DNA of 64,000 bases from Clostridium sp. (GTDB taxonomy: Bacteria; Bacillota; Clostridia; Clostridiales; Clostridiaceae), in contig NZ_JAJFUC010000035.1 of assembly GCF_021372645.1 (NCBI RefSeq), positions 1-64,000 on the forward strand. Reading direction: 5' to 3'. Shown one piece after another: positions 47,040-55,693 of the stretch. Position numbers and translations under genes: made by a program. Below the pieces are notes generated by a model that had not been told where the DNA came from, made no database searches, and worked only from the letters and a program-made list of their open reading frames with translations. How positions within the stretch are numbered: the first letter of the stretch is position 1; every line of letters starts with the position of its first letter.

Positions 47040-47085
47040 TCTGAGAGGTTCCTAAATTGCGTGTTTAAGAACCTCTCAGATTATT
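47040..47085. terminator. Bidirectional terminator
   Basis: TCTGAGAGGTTC (47040-47051) pairs with GAACCTCTCAGA (47069-47080) and is followed by TTATTTTT on the plus strand. On the minus strand the stem begins directly after the stop codon of the gene at 47081-47338. Confidence 0.75.
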
Positions 47086-47338
47086 TTTCCCTACTTGATA
47101 AATAATTTTTGTGTATAGCATCAAAGAAAAAATTGGTAATTTCTTCATTGACTTTATCATTGTATGTAGAGGTAATATTACTTTCGTTAGTATTAAAAGG
47201 AGGAAGTGATTTATTTACTTCTACTTTTTTTGCAGGTTCAAAAGGTATTATATTTGAATCATTTATTAAGATGTTTTCACCTTCCTTTATGATAGAATGT
47301 CTTATTCCATGTATATATTTTAAGTACATAACTTCCAT
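47081..47338 (-). CDS. Small hypothetical protein (85 aa)
   Basis: I do not recognise it. I start at the ATG at 47336-47338, which has AAAGGTGG 9 nt upstream; an in-frame ATG four codons earlier lacks such a site. The product begins MEVMYLKYIHGIRHSIIKEG and has a Pro-containing middle (NIIPFEPAKKVEVNKSLPPF) and a polar helical end. The terminator abutting its stop codon supports a real transcript. It diverges from the helicase gene 260 nt away. No partner is evident. Confidence 0.6.
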   Translation of the reverse strand: MEVMYLKYIHGIRHSIIKEGENILINDSNIIPFEPAKKVEVNKSLPPFNTNESNITSTYNDKVNEEITNFFFDAIHKNYLSSREK

Positions 47339-47599
47339 AAATAACACCACCTTTATATCATTGACACTAATTTTTCGATAAATGCAAAATTTATTGATTA
47401 TTTAATATATGAATTTAATTTATTATATATTACATAATGATGTAGAGAATTTTTGTTTAGTAAAATAAGAGTATGGTATAATTTTCATGTAATTTATATA
47501 AAATAAGTATTGATGGAATAATGATTAAAAGATTAAATATGTAAGGAAATATGAAGATCATAAGTAAAAAATAGACGTTTAGTATATGGAGTGGAATAA

Positions 47600-49357
47600 A
47601 TGAAAAATAATGCAGCACAAAGAGATTTTAAAAAATACAAAAGTCAAATAAATCAAATAGAAGAAATAGTTGAACATTCAAAGCCAGGGGCACTTATAGA
47701 ACATGAAAGCTCAATAAGAAAGAAACTTAAAAAGCTTAAAGACTTGGAAGATCAAAGTCTAAAAGATTTTAATGAGGTATGCGAGAGATATGAAGAGATA
47801 TTAGAAAATGTCTCAAAGAGAATGCTTGATGATTATAATAAGAAAAATGATACTGAATTTGATTTTTATGAAGTCGTACGTGGAAATTACAATAATTATT
47901 TAAATCAAGGAATAATGACAATACTTACAAAACAACATATACCTAAATTAATTGCAAAAGAATTTGAAGAGAACTTTCCAAGTAATCCAAAGGATGAATA
48001 TCTTAAAGCTAGACATATGAAGAGAAAGTTCTATATACATTTAGGTGATACCAATACTGGTAAAACTTATAACGCAATCGAAAGGCTTAAAACTGCAAAG
48101 AAGGGCGTGTATTTATCACCACTTAGAATTCTTGCTTTAGAAAATTTTGAAAAGCTTAATAAAGAGGGCGTAATCTGTGATCTTTCAACTGGGGAAGAAG
48201 AAATAATAAATGTGGGAGCTACTCATACTTCATGCACTATAGAAAAAGTTAACTTAAAAGAGCATTATGATATAGCTGTAATTGACGAAATTCAAATGAT
48301 TAGAGATCCATTTCGTGGAATGGCCTGGAGCAAAGCAGTACTCGGTCTTCAATGTGATGAAATACATATATGTGGAGCAGCTAATGCAAAATTTATATTA
48401 GAGACAATAATAAGTGACTGTAAAGATGAATATGAAATAAAAGAATATAAAAGAGATATCCCATTAGAAGTTGAATATAAAAACTTTAGTTATAATGATA
48501 CTAAAGAAGGAGATGCTATTGTAGTATTTTCTAAAAAGAGAGTACTAGAGATAGCGCAAGATTATTCTAGTAAAGGTATTAAAGCAAGTATAATATATGG
48601 AGATTTACCACCAGAAGTTAGGAAAATGCAATATGAGCAATTTGTAAATAAAGAGACAAAGATACTAGTAACTACTGATGCAATCGGAATGGGAGTTAAT
48701 TTACCAATTAGAAGAATTATTTTTATGAGTATAAGAAAATTTGATGGAGAAGAAGTACGAGAATTAACTTCACAAGAAATTAAACAGGTTGGAGGACGTG
48801 CAGGAAGAATTGGTATTTATAACACTGGATATATTGCAAGTGTAGGCGGAAATGCAGATATAATTAAATCTAAACTAGAAGCTAAAGATCAAATTATAAG
48901 AGAAGCTGTTATTGGACCGTCAGAGGCAATACTTAAAATTAGAAGCTTACCTTTAAATGAAAAGCTTGCCCTTTGGAGCACTCGTGAAGAAAAATTAGAT
49001 TACTATACAAAAATGGATATTAGTGAATATATTGTGATTTTAGATAAAATAAGAAAATATAAACTTAATGAAGAAATACAGTGGGATTTATTAAAAGTTC
49101 CTTTTGATGTGACAAGAGATGAATTAATGAATACATTTTTAGATTATGTAGATGAGTTATTTGTTAATAAACAAAATGAATTATTTATTCCACAGTGCTA
49201 TAATGGCAATTTAGATGATTTAGAAATTTATTATCAAAAGATAAATATGTATTACTCATTTTCTAAAATATTCAATTTAAAAATGGATGTAAAATGGGTT
49301 TATCAGGAAAGAATGAAGGTAAGTGAAGAGATAAATGAGATACTTTTGAGAATGTAG
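47600..49357 (+). CDS. SUV3-like DExH RNA helicase
   Basis: A 585-residue superfamily-2 helicase that resembles the mitochondrial degradosome helicase SUV3. A coiled-coil-like N-terminal region (1-130) precedes motif I HLGDTNTGKTYNAIERL (Walker A, about 149-165), motif Ia YLSPLRILALENF, motif II VIDEIQMIRDP (DEIQ in place of DEAD), motif III CGAANAKF, motif V VTTDAIGMGVNLPI, and motif VI QVGGRAGRIG. The C-terminal part is the SUV3 helical region. It probably unwinds RNA in decay. GGAGTGG precedes the ATG. It is a solitary gene. Confidence 0.88.
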   Translation: MKNNAAQRDFKKYKSQINQIEEIVEHSKPGALIEHESSIRKKLKKLKDLEDQSLKDFNEVCERYEEILENVSKRMLDDYNKKNDTEFDFYEVVRGNYNNYLNQGIMTILTKQHIPKLIAKEFEENFPSNPKDEYLKARHMKRKFYIHLGDTNTGKTYNAIERLKTAKKGVYLSPLRILALENFEKLNKEGVICDLSTGEEEIINVGATHTSCTIEKVNLKEHYDIAVIDEIQMIRDPFRGMAWSKAVLGLQCDEIHICGAANAKFILETIISDCKDEYEIKEYKRDIPLEVEYKNFSYNDTKEGDAIVVFSKKRVLEIAQDYSSKGIKASIIYGDLPPEVRKMQYEQFVNKETKILVTTDAIGMGVNLPIRRIIFMSIRKFDGEEVRELTSQEIKQVGGRAGRIGIYNTGYIASVGGNADIIKSKLEAKDQIIREAVIGPSEAILKIRSLPLNEKLALWSTREEKLDYYTKMDISEYIVILDKIRKYKLNEEIQWDLLKVPFDVTRDELMNTFLDYVDELFVNKQNELFIPQCYNGNLDDLEIYYQKINMYYSFSKIFNLKMDVKWVYQERMKVSEEINEILLRM

Positions 49358-49405
49358 GTATATGATTTTTATATTGATCAAATAAGGAGGGTGAGTTAAT
49401 TACAC

Positions 49406-49552
49406 AATGTGTAGCTACCAATGCTTTATTATGGATTAGATAGAAAAACGAGAATAAATAAAGCTAGAGAGCTTTCACAATTAGTAGAAATGGAAGATAG
49501 ATTGACTCATCTACCCAATGAATTATCAGGTGGAGAATTGTATTCATATTAA
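49406..49552 (+). pseudogene. Fragment of a MacB/LolD-type ABC transporter ATPase
   Basis: The frame reads NV-stop-LPMLYYGLDRKTRINKA, then VEMEDRLTHLPNELSGGE before a stop. This is the Q-loop to signature-motif region of a MacB-type ATPase (NVELPLLYAG...DRLTHLPNELSGGQ). It carries an in-frame TAG, has no Walker A or B, and is cut exactly at LSGG, where repeat A sequence takes over. It is clearly inactive. Confidence 0.72.
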
Positions 49553-49595
49553 GAAAATTCTCACTAAAACTAAAAATCACTTTATAAAGTAAAGT
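49526..49595 (+). repeat. Module A, 3'-end fragment
   Basis: From CAGGTGGAGAATTG onward this stretch matches the 3' end of module A at 49898-49957 (GGTGGAAAATTGTATT...AATCACTTTAT). The junction lies inside the LSGG codons of the broken ABC gene, at CAGGTGGA shared by both. ATAAAGTAAAGTTGC follows, similar to the leader of the hairpin at 1160. Confidence 0.5.
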
Positions 49596-49741
49596 TGCAA
49601 AAAAATGAAAAGATATACCTCAATAGAATTATAATATTATTATGAAATTTTTTTTAAATTTGAAATAATATATTTATATATTTATAATTTTAATGTATAA
49701 TTTAATTGTTTGAGTTTTTTTGTAAAACTTTTTAGGCGGAG

Positions 49742-49957
49742 TTTTATCCGATAGCTATCATCCGTAACACTCCTATATATAGAAACTCCTCTTCCTAAAA
49801 TTTGAGGAGTAAGCGATTCACACTAAATCATAGATTTAGGTTCTCTGCTTAAGTTGGAGATAACGGCTGCACGCTCCTGGATAAGTTCTTCTAAGCTTCA
49901 GGTGGAAAATTGTATTATTATTAAGAGAACTCTATCTGAAATTAAGAATCACTTTAT
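49742..49957 (+). ncRNA. Structured repeat module A, copy 2 (candidate ncRNA)
   Basis: A 216-bp non-coding element beginning TTTTATCCGATAGC and ending AATCACTTTAT, nearly identical in blocks to the reverse complement of 824-1140. Pairing arms include AAACTCCTC with GAGGAGTAAGCG-side sequence (GGAGT/ACTCC) and GCTTCAGGTGGA with TCTATCTGAAAT, the latter using G-U pairs and so pointing to transcription of this strand. It sits in the loop position of a CAGGTGGAG-type hairpin (GGCGGAGTTTTA before, TACTCCGGCTGAG after). It lies 140 nt upstream of prs. Confidence 0.6.
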
Positions 49958-50065
49958 ACTCCGGCTGAGCTTAGTTTAACTTGTACCCTCAAGGGGGAGC
50001 TTATCTAGAGTCGTTCAGTTCTAACATCACCATCTAAAGTGGAAGTGTTATAACCAATAGACATG
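49958..50065 (+). repeat. Repeat family B, partial copy upstream of prs
   Basis: GAGCTTAGTTTAACTTGTAC and then CCCTCAAGGGG match the hairpin tail and opening arm of the complete copy at 24700. Beyond about 50000 the match decays (TTATCTAG, TTCTAACATCACC) and the closing arm CTTGAGGG is missing. It ends about 30 nt before the prs ribosome binding site. Confidence 0.5.
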
Positions 50066-50095
50066 TGATAAAATAATTGAAAAAGGGGAAAACAA

Positions 50096-51187
50096 ATGAG
50101 TGAATTAAATCATGAACTTGGAATAATAGCATTAGAAAGCTGTGCAGAATTAGGTAATTCTATAGACAAGTATATTCAAAACAACAGAAATTGTACTGCA
50201 TCATTCTTAATACCAATTGATGAAATAAGATTTTCAAATGGAGAAGGAAAGGTTAAGATTTCTGAAACTGTTAGAGGAAAAGATATTTACATTTTATGTG
50301 ATGTTGGAAATTATAGCTGTACATACAAAATGTTTGGAATTGAAAATCACAAAGGTCCTGATGAACATTTTCAAGATATAAAGAGAACTGTTGCAGCAAT
50401 AAGAGGTAAGGCAGCAAGAATAACTGTAATAATGCCTCTTTTATATGAATCAAGGCAACATAGACGTAAGGGTAGAGAATCTTTAGACTGTGCACTAGCA
50501 CTTCAAGAACTTGAAAGATTAGGCGTTGATGAAATTATTACTTTTGATGTTCACGACCCTAATATTCAAAATGCGATTCCTTTGTTATCTTTTGAAAATA
50601 TCTATCCAACTTATGATATTGTAAAAGCAATTGTATCGAATGAAAAATCCTTAGAATTAGATAAGGAAAAGTTACTTGTAATAAGTCCTGATACTGGAGC
50701 TATGGATAGAGCAATTTATTATTCAAGCACTTTAGGCGTTGATGTTGGTTTATTCTACAAGAGAAGAGACCATTCTACAATTATTGATGGAAAAAATCCT
50801 ATTGTTCAACATGAATATATGGGAAGAGAGGTTTACGGAAAAGATGTTTTAATTGTTGATGATATGATAGCATCTGGAGAGTCTGTTCTTGATATTGCAA
50901 AAGAATTAAAGAAAATAGGTGTTAAGAATGTATATGTTGCTGCAACCTTTGCTTTCTTTACAGAAGGATTTGAAAAATTTAATAAAGCTTATGAAGAAGG
51001 TTTAATAGCAAGAATATATTCTACTAACTTAACATATATCCCAGAAGTCCTACAAGATACAGAATGGTTTAAGAGTGCTGACTTGTCAGAACTTTTAGCT
51101 AGAATCATAAATAGATTAAATCATGGTAGGTCTATTGCTAAATATCTAGATGCAACTAGAATAATACATAGTTTACTAAGCAAATAG
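50096..51187 (+). CDS. prs: Ribose-phosphate pyrophosphokinase, long form
   Basis: The enzyme makes PRPP from ribose-5-phosphate and ATP, the precursor for purines, pyrimidines, histidine and tryptophan. The PRPP-binding loop is VLIVDDMIASGESVLD (about 256-271) and the flexible/metal region contains SRQHRRKGRESLD and TFDVHDPNIQNAI. At 363 residues it is about 45 longer than classical PrsA, with an extra N-terminal stretch and a long C-terminus, and these motifs are altered from the classical type; such long forms are known in Clostridia. AAAAGGGG precedes the ATG. Repeats A and B occupy its upstream region. Confidence 0.88.
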   Translation: MSELNHELGIIALESCAELGNSIDKYIQNNRNCTASFLIPIDEIRFSNGEGKVKISETVRGKDIYILCDVGNYSCTYKMFGIENHKGPDEHFQDIKRTVAAIRGKAARITVIMPLLYESRQHRRKGRESLDCALALQELERLGVDEIITFDVHDPNIQNAIPLLSFENIYPTYDIVKAIVSNEKSLELDKEKLLVISPDTGAMDRAIYYSSTLGVDVGLFYKRRDHSTIIDGKNPIVQHEYMGREVYGKDVLIVDDMIASGESVLDIAKELKKIGVKNVYVAATFAFFTEGFEKFNKAYEEGLIARIYSTNLTYIPEVLQDTEWFKSADLSELLARIINRLNHGRSIAKYLDATRIIHSLLSK

Positions 51188-51196
51188 TATAAATCA

Positions 51197-51237
51197 CAAA
51201 AAAAGCAGGAGTTATGCAAGTAGCTCCTGTTTTTTTG
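51197..51237 (+). terminator. Terminator after prs
   Basis: GCAGGAG pairs with CTCCTGT around a 12-nt loop; A-rich upstream sequence and TTTTTTT after the stem make it bidirectional in form. Confidence 0.85.
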
Positions 51238-51325
51238 TTTACTAAAAATAATTTTTTTACACATACTATATTTTAGAAATTAGATTTAATACATACACAA
51301 GAAAATAATTAATTTGGAGGAATAT

Positions 51326-52228
51326 ATGGGTAAAAAAGACAATTTTTTAAGTGATATAAAAAGTGGAAAGAATATAAAAATATCATTAATGGTAATGAAA
51401 ATAATATTTAAAGATACCGAAAAAATGGTATGTATATTAGCAGATAAAAGTGGAGAAATAAAGGCTAATATACCAAGTAAAGATGGTGATATTAAAGAAG
51501 GCAGAGTAATGGAGATTGAAGGAATTAAAGATGGTAAGCTGGATGTTAAAAAATATGAATTTATTTCAGATTATGAGATCTCAGATTATCTTCCAACCTT
51601 AAATAGGCCAATTGAAGAGATTATGGAGGAAATTGAAGTTTATACAAATAAATATATAATTTCAAGAGAGGGCAAAGCTTTAAATGATTATTTCTTCAAT
51701 GATGAGGAGTTTTTAGATAAATTTAAAAGGGGCATAGGTGGTGTATCTATGCATCATAATTATATAGGAGGACTTGCAGAACATACTTTAAATGTTATGT
51801 ATTTAACTATAATGCTTTGTGAAAGGTATGATTGCAGAAAAATAGAAAGTGCCGTGCTTGGTGCAAAGCTTCATGATATTGGGAAGATTTATGAATTATA
51901 TTACGATGGTCCTTTTAAATATACACTTAGAGGAGAAATGGAAGGGCATATTGTTATTGGAACAGAGCTAATAGATAAAGCTATTAATGAAGAACCTTCA
52001 TTTTACAGTGAGGATTTTGTTATGAGAATAAAAGGATGCATAGTTCAACATCATGGAAAGCTTGAATATGGTTCTCCAAGAGAAATGAAAATGGAGGAAT
52101 CATTTATAGTTAATTATGCTGATTCCATAGACGCTACTATGAACAAGATTTCTCAAATAAAGGATAAAACAGAACCTGGTAACTGGTCAGAATATGATAG
52201 AAGAATTGAAACTAAGTTATATTTATAG
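51326..52228 (+). CDS. HD-domain 3'-5' exoribonuclease, YhaM-like
   Basis: The 300-residue protein has an N-terminal OB-like nucleic acid-binding domain (about 10-85; MVCILADKSGEIKANIPSKD) and an HD domain (about 135-275) with the metal motif ALKLHDIGK-type, here GAKLHDIGKIYEL, and GLAEHTLNVMYL and VQHHGKLEYGSP. This layout matches YhaM, an RNA/DNA 3'-5' exonuclease in Gram-positives. I use the ATG at 51326 with GGAGG 7 nt upstream; the open frame starts at a TTG that is part of that site. Confidence 0.87.
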   Translation: MGKKDNFLSDIKSGKNIKISLMVMKIIFKDTEKMVCILADKSGEIKANIPSKDGDIKEGRVMEIEGIKDGKLDVKKYEFISDYEISDYLPTLNRPIEEIMEEIEVYTNKYIISREGKALNDYFFNDEEFLDKFKRGIGGVSMHHNYIGGLAEHTLNVMYLTIMLCERYDCRKIESAVLGAKLHDIGKIYELYYDGPFKYTLRGEMEGHIVIGTELIDKAINEEPSFYSEDFVMRIKGCIVQHHGKLEYGSPREMKMEESFIVNYADSIDATMNKISQIKDKTEPGNWSEYDRRIETKLYL

Positions 52229-52327
52229 CTAAGGGGTATTAAAAAAATAAAAAATCATCAGTAATATAAAGTCTATTTTGTTTTATAATACGTTAGTTTA
52301 TTCATCAATAGAGAATGTGAGGTATAT

Positions 52328-52615
52328 ATGAATATTTTACTTATGGAAGTTACCCTAAGAGCATCATGGGTACATTCTTTAAAGGAAAAAAGAATGGTTG
52401 TAAAAAGTATAGTTCAAAAATTAAAAAATAAGTTTAACATATCAGTAGCAGAAATAGAGAATCAAGATATTCATAACACAATAGTTATAGGAATAGCAGC
52501 AATATGTGCTAATTCAGCACAATCAGATTCTACAATGGAGCATATTATAACTTTTATAGAATGTAATACTGATGCAGAAATAATTGATATTCAAAAAGAA
52601 GATATCAGAAATTAA
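52328..52615 (+). CDS. DUF503 family protein
   Basis: A 95-residue member of DUF503, small alpha/beta proteins, often encoded near rbfA/truB or other translation genes. The signature is LRASWVHSLKEKRMVVKSIV (about 11-30) with the conserved KFNISVAEI and NTIVIGIAAICAN segments. Function is unknown. GAGG lies upstream of the ATG. It follows the YhaM-like gene by 99 nt and is probably co-transcribed, with the shared terminator at 52663. Confidence 0.88.
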   Translation: MNILLMEVTLRASWVHSLKEKRMVVKSIVQKLKNKFNISVAEIENQDIHNTIVIGIAAICANSAQSDSTMEHIITFIECNTDAEIIDIQKEDIRN

Positions 52616-52617
52616 AA

Positions 52618-52656
52618 AATGCACTTATGGGTGTAACCAATCGAAATAATTATGCT
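52618..52656 (+). repeat. Repeat family D, partial copy
   Basis: AATGCACTTATGGGTGTAAC followed by CGAAATAATTATGC matches the leading half of the copies at 41079 and 58353 (CACTTAT-GTGTATAACC-CGAAATAAGG). It begins directly after the DUF503 stop. The second arm is missing; a terminator follows instead. Confidence 0.4.
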
Positions 52657-52662
52657 AATTAA

Positions 52663-52706
52663 AAATACCAAGTCAATATGTTATATACATACTGACGTGG
52701 TATTTT
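52663..52706. terminator. Terminator between DUF503 and DAHP synthase genes
   Basis: AAATACCA pairs with TGGTATTT, continued by GTCA/TGAC and TATG/CATA with single bulges. It lies between convergent genes and has T-rich flanks on the plus strand. Confidence 0.7.
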
Positions 52707-52768
52707 AGTATTTATAAAAGCCGGTTGGTGTTTCTTCCTTTACATTTAACTATTAATTGTTAACTGAA

Positions 52769-53797
52769 TTAAACTTGTTCAGCCATGTAATAAAGTAACT
52801 TTTCAGTAGCTTCCCAGCCTAAGCAAGGGTCAGTAATTGATTTACCATAAATATGGTCATCAATTTTTTGTGTTCCTTCTTCTATATAGCTTTCAATCAT
52901 AATACCCTTAACTAACTTTTTAATATCATTATTATACTCTCTGCTATGAAGTACTTCTTTTACTATACGAGGTTGCTCTGAAAATTTCTTCATAGAATTA
53001 GCATGATTTGCATCAACAATTACTGCTGGATATGGGAAATCAGTTTCGCCATAAGCTTCAGCAACTCTTACTAAATCCTCATAATGATAATTAGGGATAT
53101 TGTTGCCATGTTTATTTACTGATCCACGCATAATAGCATGCGCATATGGATTACCAGTTGTATTCACTTCATTATGTCTATATAAGAAGTTATGTTTTGC
53201 ATGTGCTGCTTGAATTGAATTGAACATTACTGATATATCACCACTTGTTGGATTTTTCATACCAACAGGAACATCAATTCCACTAGCTGTAAGTCTATGT
53301 TGTTGATTTTCAACACTTCTTGCCCCAACAGCTACATAAGATAATAAATCATCGCAGTACATGTAATTTGAAGGATAAAGCATTTCATCACCTGGAGTAA
53401 GATGAGATTCTTCTATTGAACGAATAAACATCTTTCTAATAGCTATTAATCCCTCAAGGATATTAGGTGATTTTTCTGGATCTGGTTGATGAAACATTCC
53501 CTTATATCCTTCACCAGTAGTTCTAGGCTTATTTGTATAAATTCTAGGAACAATAAAAAGTTTATCCTTAACCTGTTCATTTACCTTTGCTAGTCTACTA
53601 ACATAATCACAAACTGAATTCTCATCATCTGCTGAGCAAGGCCCGATAATAACAATGAATTTGTCACTATTTCCAGCAAATATTTCTTTGATTTCTGAAT
53701 CTCTTTCAGCTTTAATCTTTTGGAGATTATCTGCTAGAGGAGTAATATTTTTAATTTCCTCTGGAGATGGTATTTTTCGTACATTAATAAAACTCAT
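52769..53797 (-). CDS. aroF: DAHP synthase, AroF/AroG type (class I)
   Basis: The 342-residue 3-deoxy-7-phosphoheptulonate synthase condenses phosphoenolpyruvate and erythrose-4-phosphate, the first step to aromatic amino acids. Class I alpha signatures: IGPCSADDENSV (about 52-63), the PRTTGEGYKGM loop with the active-site Lys/Arg, DLLSYVAVGARSVENQQHR, and the metal ligands in VDANHANS and MIESY. The first 40 residues form the extension that usually binds feedback inhibitors. AGGGGGC precedes the ATG. A family D repeat sits in its leader. Confidence 0.93.
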   Translation of the reverse strand: MSFINVRKIPSPEEIKNITPLADNLQKIKAERDSEIKEIFAGNSDKFIVIIGPCSADDENSVCDYVSRLAKVNEQVKDKLFIVPRIYTNKPRTTGEGYKGMFHQPDPEKSPNILEGLIAIRKMFIRSIEESHLTPGDEMLYPSNYMYCDDLLSYVAVGARSVENQQHRLTASGIDVPVGMKNPTSGDISVMFNSIQAAHAKHNFLYRHNEVNTTGNPYAHAIMRGSVNKHGNNIPNYHYEDLVRVAEAYGETDFPYPAVIVDANHANSMKKFSEQPRIVKEVLHSREYNNDIKKLVKGIMIESYIEEGTQKIDDHIYGKSITDPCLGWEATEKLLYYMAEQV

Positions 53798-53834
53798 TAT
53801 AAAAGCCCCCTAAATTTATGTAATATAAATCTAA

Positions 53835-53890
53835 AATGAAAATTACACCTATCCATACACCCCATAAAAATAAAGGTATAAGCGTAATTA
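53835..53890 (+). repeat. Repeat family D, copy upstream of the DAHP synthase gene
   Basis: AATGAAAATTACACC-TATCCATACACCCC-ATAAAAATAAAGG matches the leading sequence at 41079 and 58353. Here the outer arm AATTACACCTAT pairs with ATAAGCGTAATT downstream (53876-53889) with two mismatches. It lies in the 5' region of the minus-strand aroF mRNA, so it is read in antisense there. Confidence 0.45.
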
Positions 53891-54238
53891 AGAATTTAGA
53901 TATCTATATAACTATATAATTATTGTAAAAACTAGTCAAGTTTCAATAAAATTAAAATAAAAAAACTTAGCTTAATAAAAATATATAGAGCTTGCACTGA
54001 GCAAGCCCTAAGTAACTAATTATTTCTAATATAGCTTCAACATCATCTTTAATTATATAAGTTGTTGCTGCCAATTGCATATGAAAGTCATTTTGTTAAA
54101 GTTTAATTATAACATTATATTTAGAAAATAAAAATATAATGTTATAATTAAATAAATAGCGATAAATAATAATTTAACGTTGCATAATTAAATTACTAAT
54201 AAAACAAAAATAATTAATAAATGAAAAGGGGAATAACG
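53891..54238. other. Spacer between divergent aroF and argF genes
   Basis: I see no gene or named leader. A 6-bp hairpin GCTTGC/GCAAGC at 53990-54006 followed on the minus strand by a T-rich tail is a weak terminator candidate. A 37-codon open stretch on the minus strand begins at about 54082 (MQLAATTYIIKDD) without a ribosome binding site and is not called. No T-box or ARG operator was recognised. Confidence 0.4.
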
Positions 54239-55234
54239 ATGTCATTAAATTTAAGAGGAAGAAGTTTTTTAAAATTATTAGATTTTACACCAGAAGAAAT
54301 TAGATATTTATTAGATTTATCTAAGGAATTAAAAACATTAAAAAGAACTGGGGTACCTCATGATAGATTAAGAGGTAAGAATATAGTTTTATTATTTGAA
54401 AAGACATCAACAAGAACAAGGTGTTCCTTTGAAGTAGCTGGAAGTGATTTAGGTCTTGGAGTTACATATTTAGATGCAGCAGGCTCTCAAATGGGTAAAA
54501 AGGAAAGCGTTGCTGACACTGCAAGAGTTCTTGGAAGAATGTATGATGGTATTGAATATAGAGGCTTTAGCCAAGAAATAGTTGAAGAATTAGCTAAATA
54601 TGCAGGAGTTCCTGTTTGGAATGGATTAACAGATGAATTCCATCCAACTCAAATGATTGCAGATCTTTTAACCATAGAAGAAAAGTTTGGAAGATTAAAA
54701 GGCATTAACTTTGTTTATATGGGTGATGCAAGAAATAATATGGGGAATTCATTAATGGTAGCTTGTGCAAAAATGGGACTTAATTTTACAGCTTGTGCGC
54801 CAAAAGAATTATTCCCAGCTGAAGAATTAGTATCAAAATGTAGAGAAATTGCAAAAATTAGTGGCGCTAGTATTAAATTAACAGAAGATGTTAAAGAAGG
54901 CACTAAGAATGCAGATGTAATTTACACAGATGTTTGGGTATCAATGGGTGAACCAGATGAAGTTTGGGAAAGTAGATTAAAACTACTACATCCATATCAA
55001 GTAAATAAGTCAGTTATGGAAAATGCAAATATCGACGCAATCTTTATGCATTGTTTACCAGCTTATCACGATTTAAAAACTAAAGTTGGTAAAGATGTTG
55101 GAGAAAAATTTGGATTAACTGAAATAGAAGTTACTGATGAGGTATTCGAAGGAAAGCAATCAGTAGTATTCGATGAAGCAGAAAATCGTATGCACTCTAT
55201 TAAGGCAATAATAATGGCGACAATTGGAGCATAG
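54239..55234 (+). CDS. argF: Ornithine carbamoyltransferase
   Basis: The 331-residue enzyme makes citrulline from ornithine and carbamoyl phosphate in arginine synthesis or the deiminase pathway. The carbamoyl-phosphate motif is [14 protein letters not shown] (STRTR), with the [11 protein letters not shown] loop, the ornithine-binding [10 protein letters not shown] (SMG loop), and [11 protein letters not shown] use the ATG at 54239 with AAAAGGGG 8 nt upstream and the family start [13 protein letters not shown]; an in-frame ATG six codons earlier overlaps that site. It is solitary; with no other arg genes here, biosynthetic or catabolic use cannot be told apart. Confidence 0.94.
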   Translation: MSLNLRGRSFLKLLDFTPEEIRYLLDLSKELKTLKRTGVPHDRLRGKNIVLLFEKTSTRTRCSFEVAGSDLGLGVTYLDAAGSQMGKKESVADTARVLGRMYDGIEYRGFSQEIVEELAKYAGVPVWNGLTDEFHPTQMIADLLTIEEKFGRLKGINFVYMGDARNNMGNSLMVACAKMGLNFTACAPKELFPAEELVSKCREIAKISGASIKLTEDVKEGTKNADVIYTDVWVSMGEPDEVWESRLKLLHPYQVNKSVMENANIDAIFMHCLPAYHDLKTKVGKDVGEKFGLTEIEVTDEVFEGKQSVVFDEAENRMHSIKAIIMATIGA

Positions 55235-55332
55235 AAGTTATTAAAGATTGCTTGTAAGTAAACACTTGGATCAAATTATCGTTGAATATATGAATAAAGA
55301 TATAAACTATTCAGCGGACAATTAAAATATTG

Positions 55333-55375
55333 AAATAGACTTGTTACAAAGTTAAATGACAGGTCTATTTTTTTA
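55333..55375 (+). terminator. Terminator after argF
   Basis: AAATAGACTTGT pairs with ACAGGTCTATTT (one wobble) across a 17-nt loop and is followed by a seven-T run. Confidence 0.8.
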
Positions 55376-55566
55376 TAGCTCAAAGCACAAAGAGTGTTAA
55401 AAATATTAATGCAAAAAGCAAATTTGTATTAACAGGAACACTTATTGAAAATAATTTAATTGAATTATGGAGTATTTTTGATTTTATCATGCTAAATCAC
55501 CTATATAATACAACAACATTTAAGAAAAAATTTATTATTATAGAAAGATTTGAAACAATTATCTAA
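55372..55566 (+). pseudogene. SNF2-family helicase fragment
   Basis: An open stretch reads KSVKNINAKSKFVLTGTLIE then NNLIELWSIFDFIMLNHLYN and stops. It matches motif III of SNF2/Rad54 helicases (KAxKxLxAxxRxALTGTPIENxLxELWSIFDFIxPGxL), with Pro of TGTP replaced by Leu. Upstream and downstream motifs are gone and it has no start. Confidence 0.75.
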
Positions 55567-55605
55567 ATTTTAAATATGAGATATCAATAGATAAGTTAAA
55601 GAAAA

Positions 55606-55638
55606 TCCACCCATGACACTTAAAATGTCATAGGTGGA
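55606..55638. repeat. Hairpin in the leader of the dehydrogenase gene
   Basis: TCCACC-CATGACA pairs with TGTCAT-AGGTGGA (one mismatch) around a 7-nt loop, some 55 nt upstream of the next start codon. No T-run follows, so it is not a classical terminator; it may be a 5' regulatory hairpin or operator. Confidence 0.4.
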
Positions 55639-55693
55639 GTTATAGAATATTATAATAAACATAAATTAAATATTTTAGATAGAAGGTATAGAA

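Noticed and set aside
53798-54238. T-box or arginine operator in the aroF/argF spacer
   Set aside because: No T-box bulge (TGGNACC), specifier loop or ARG-box palindrome was recognisable.
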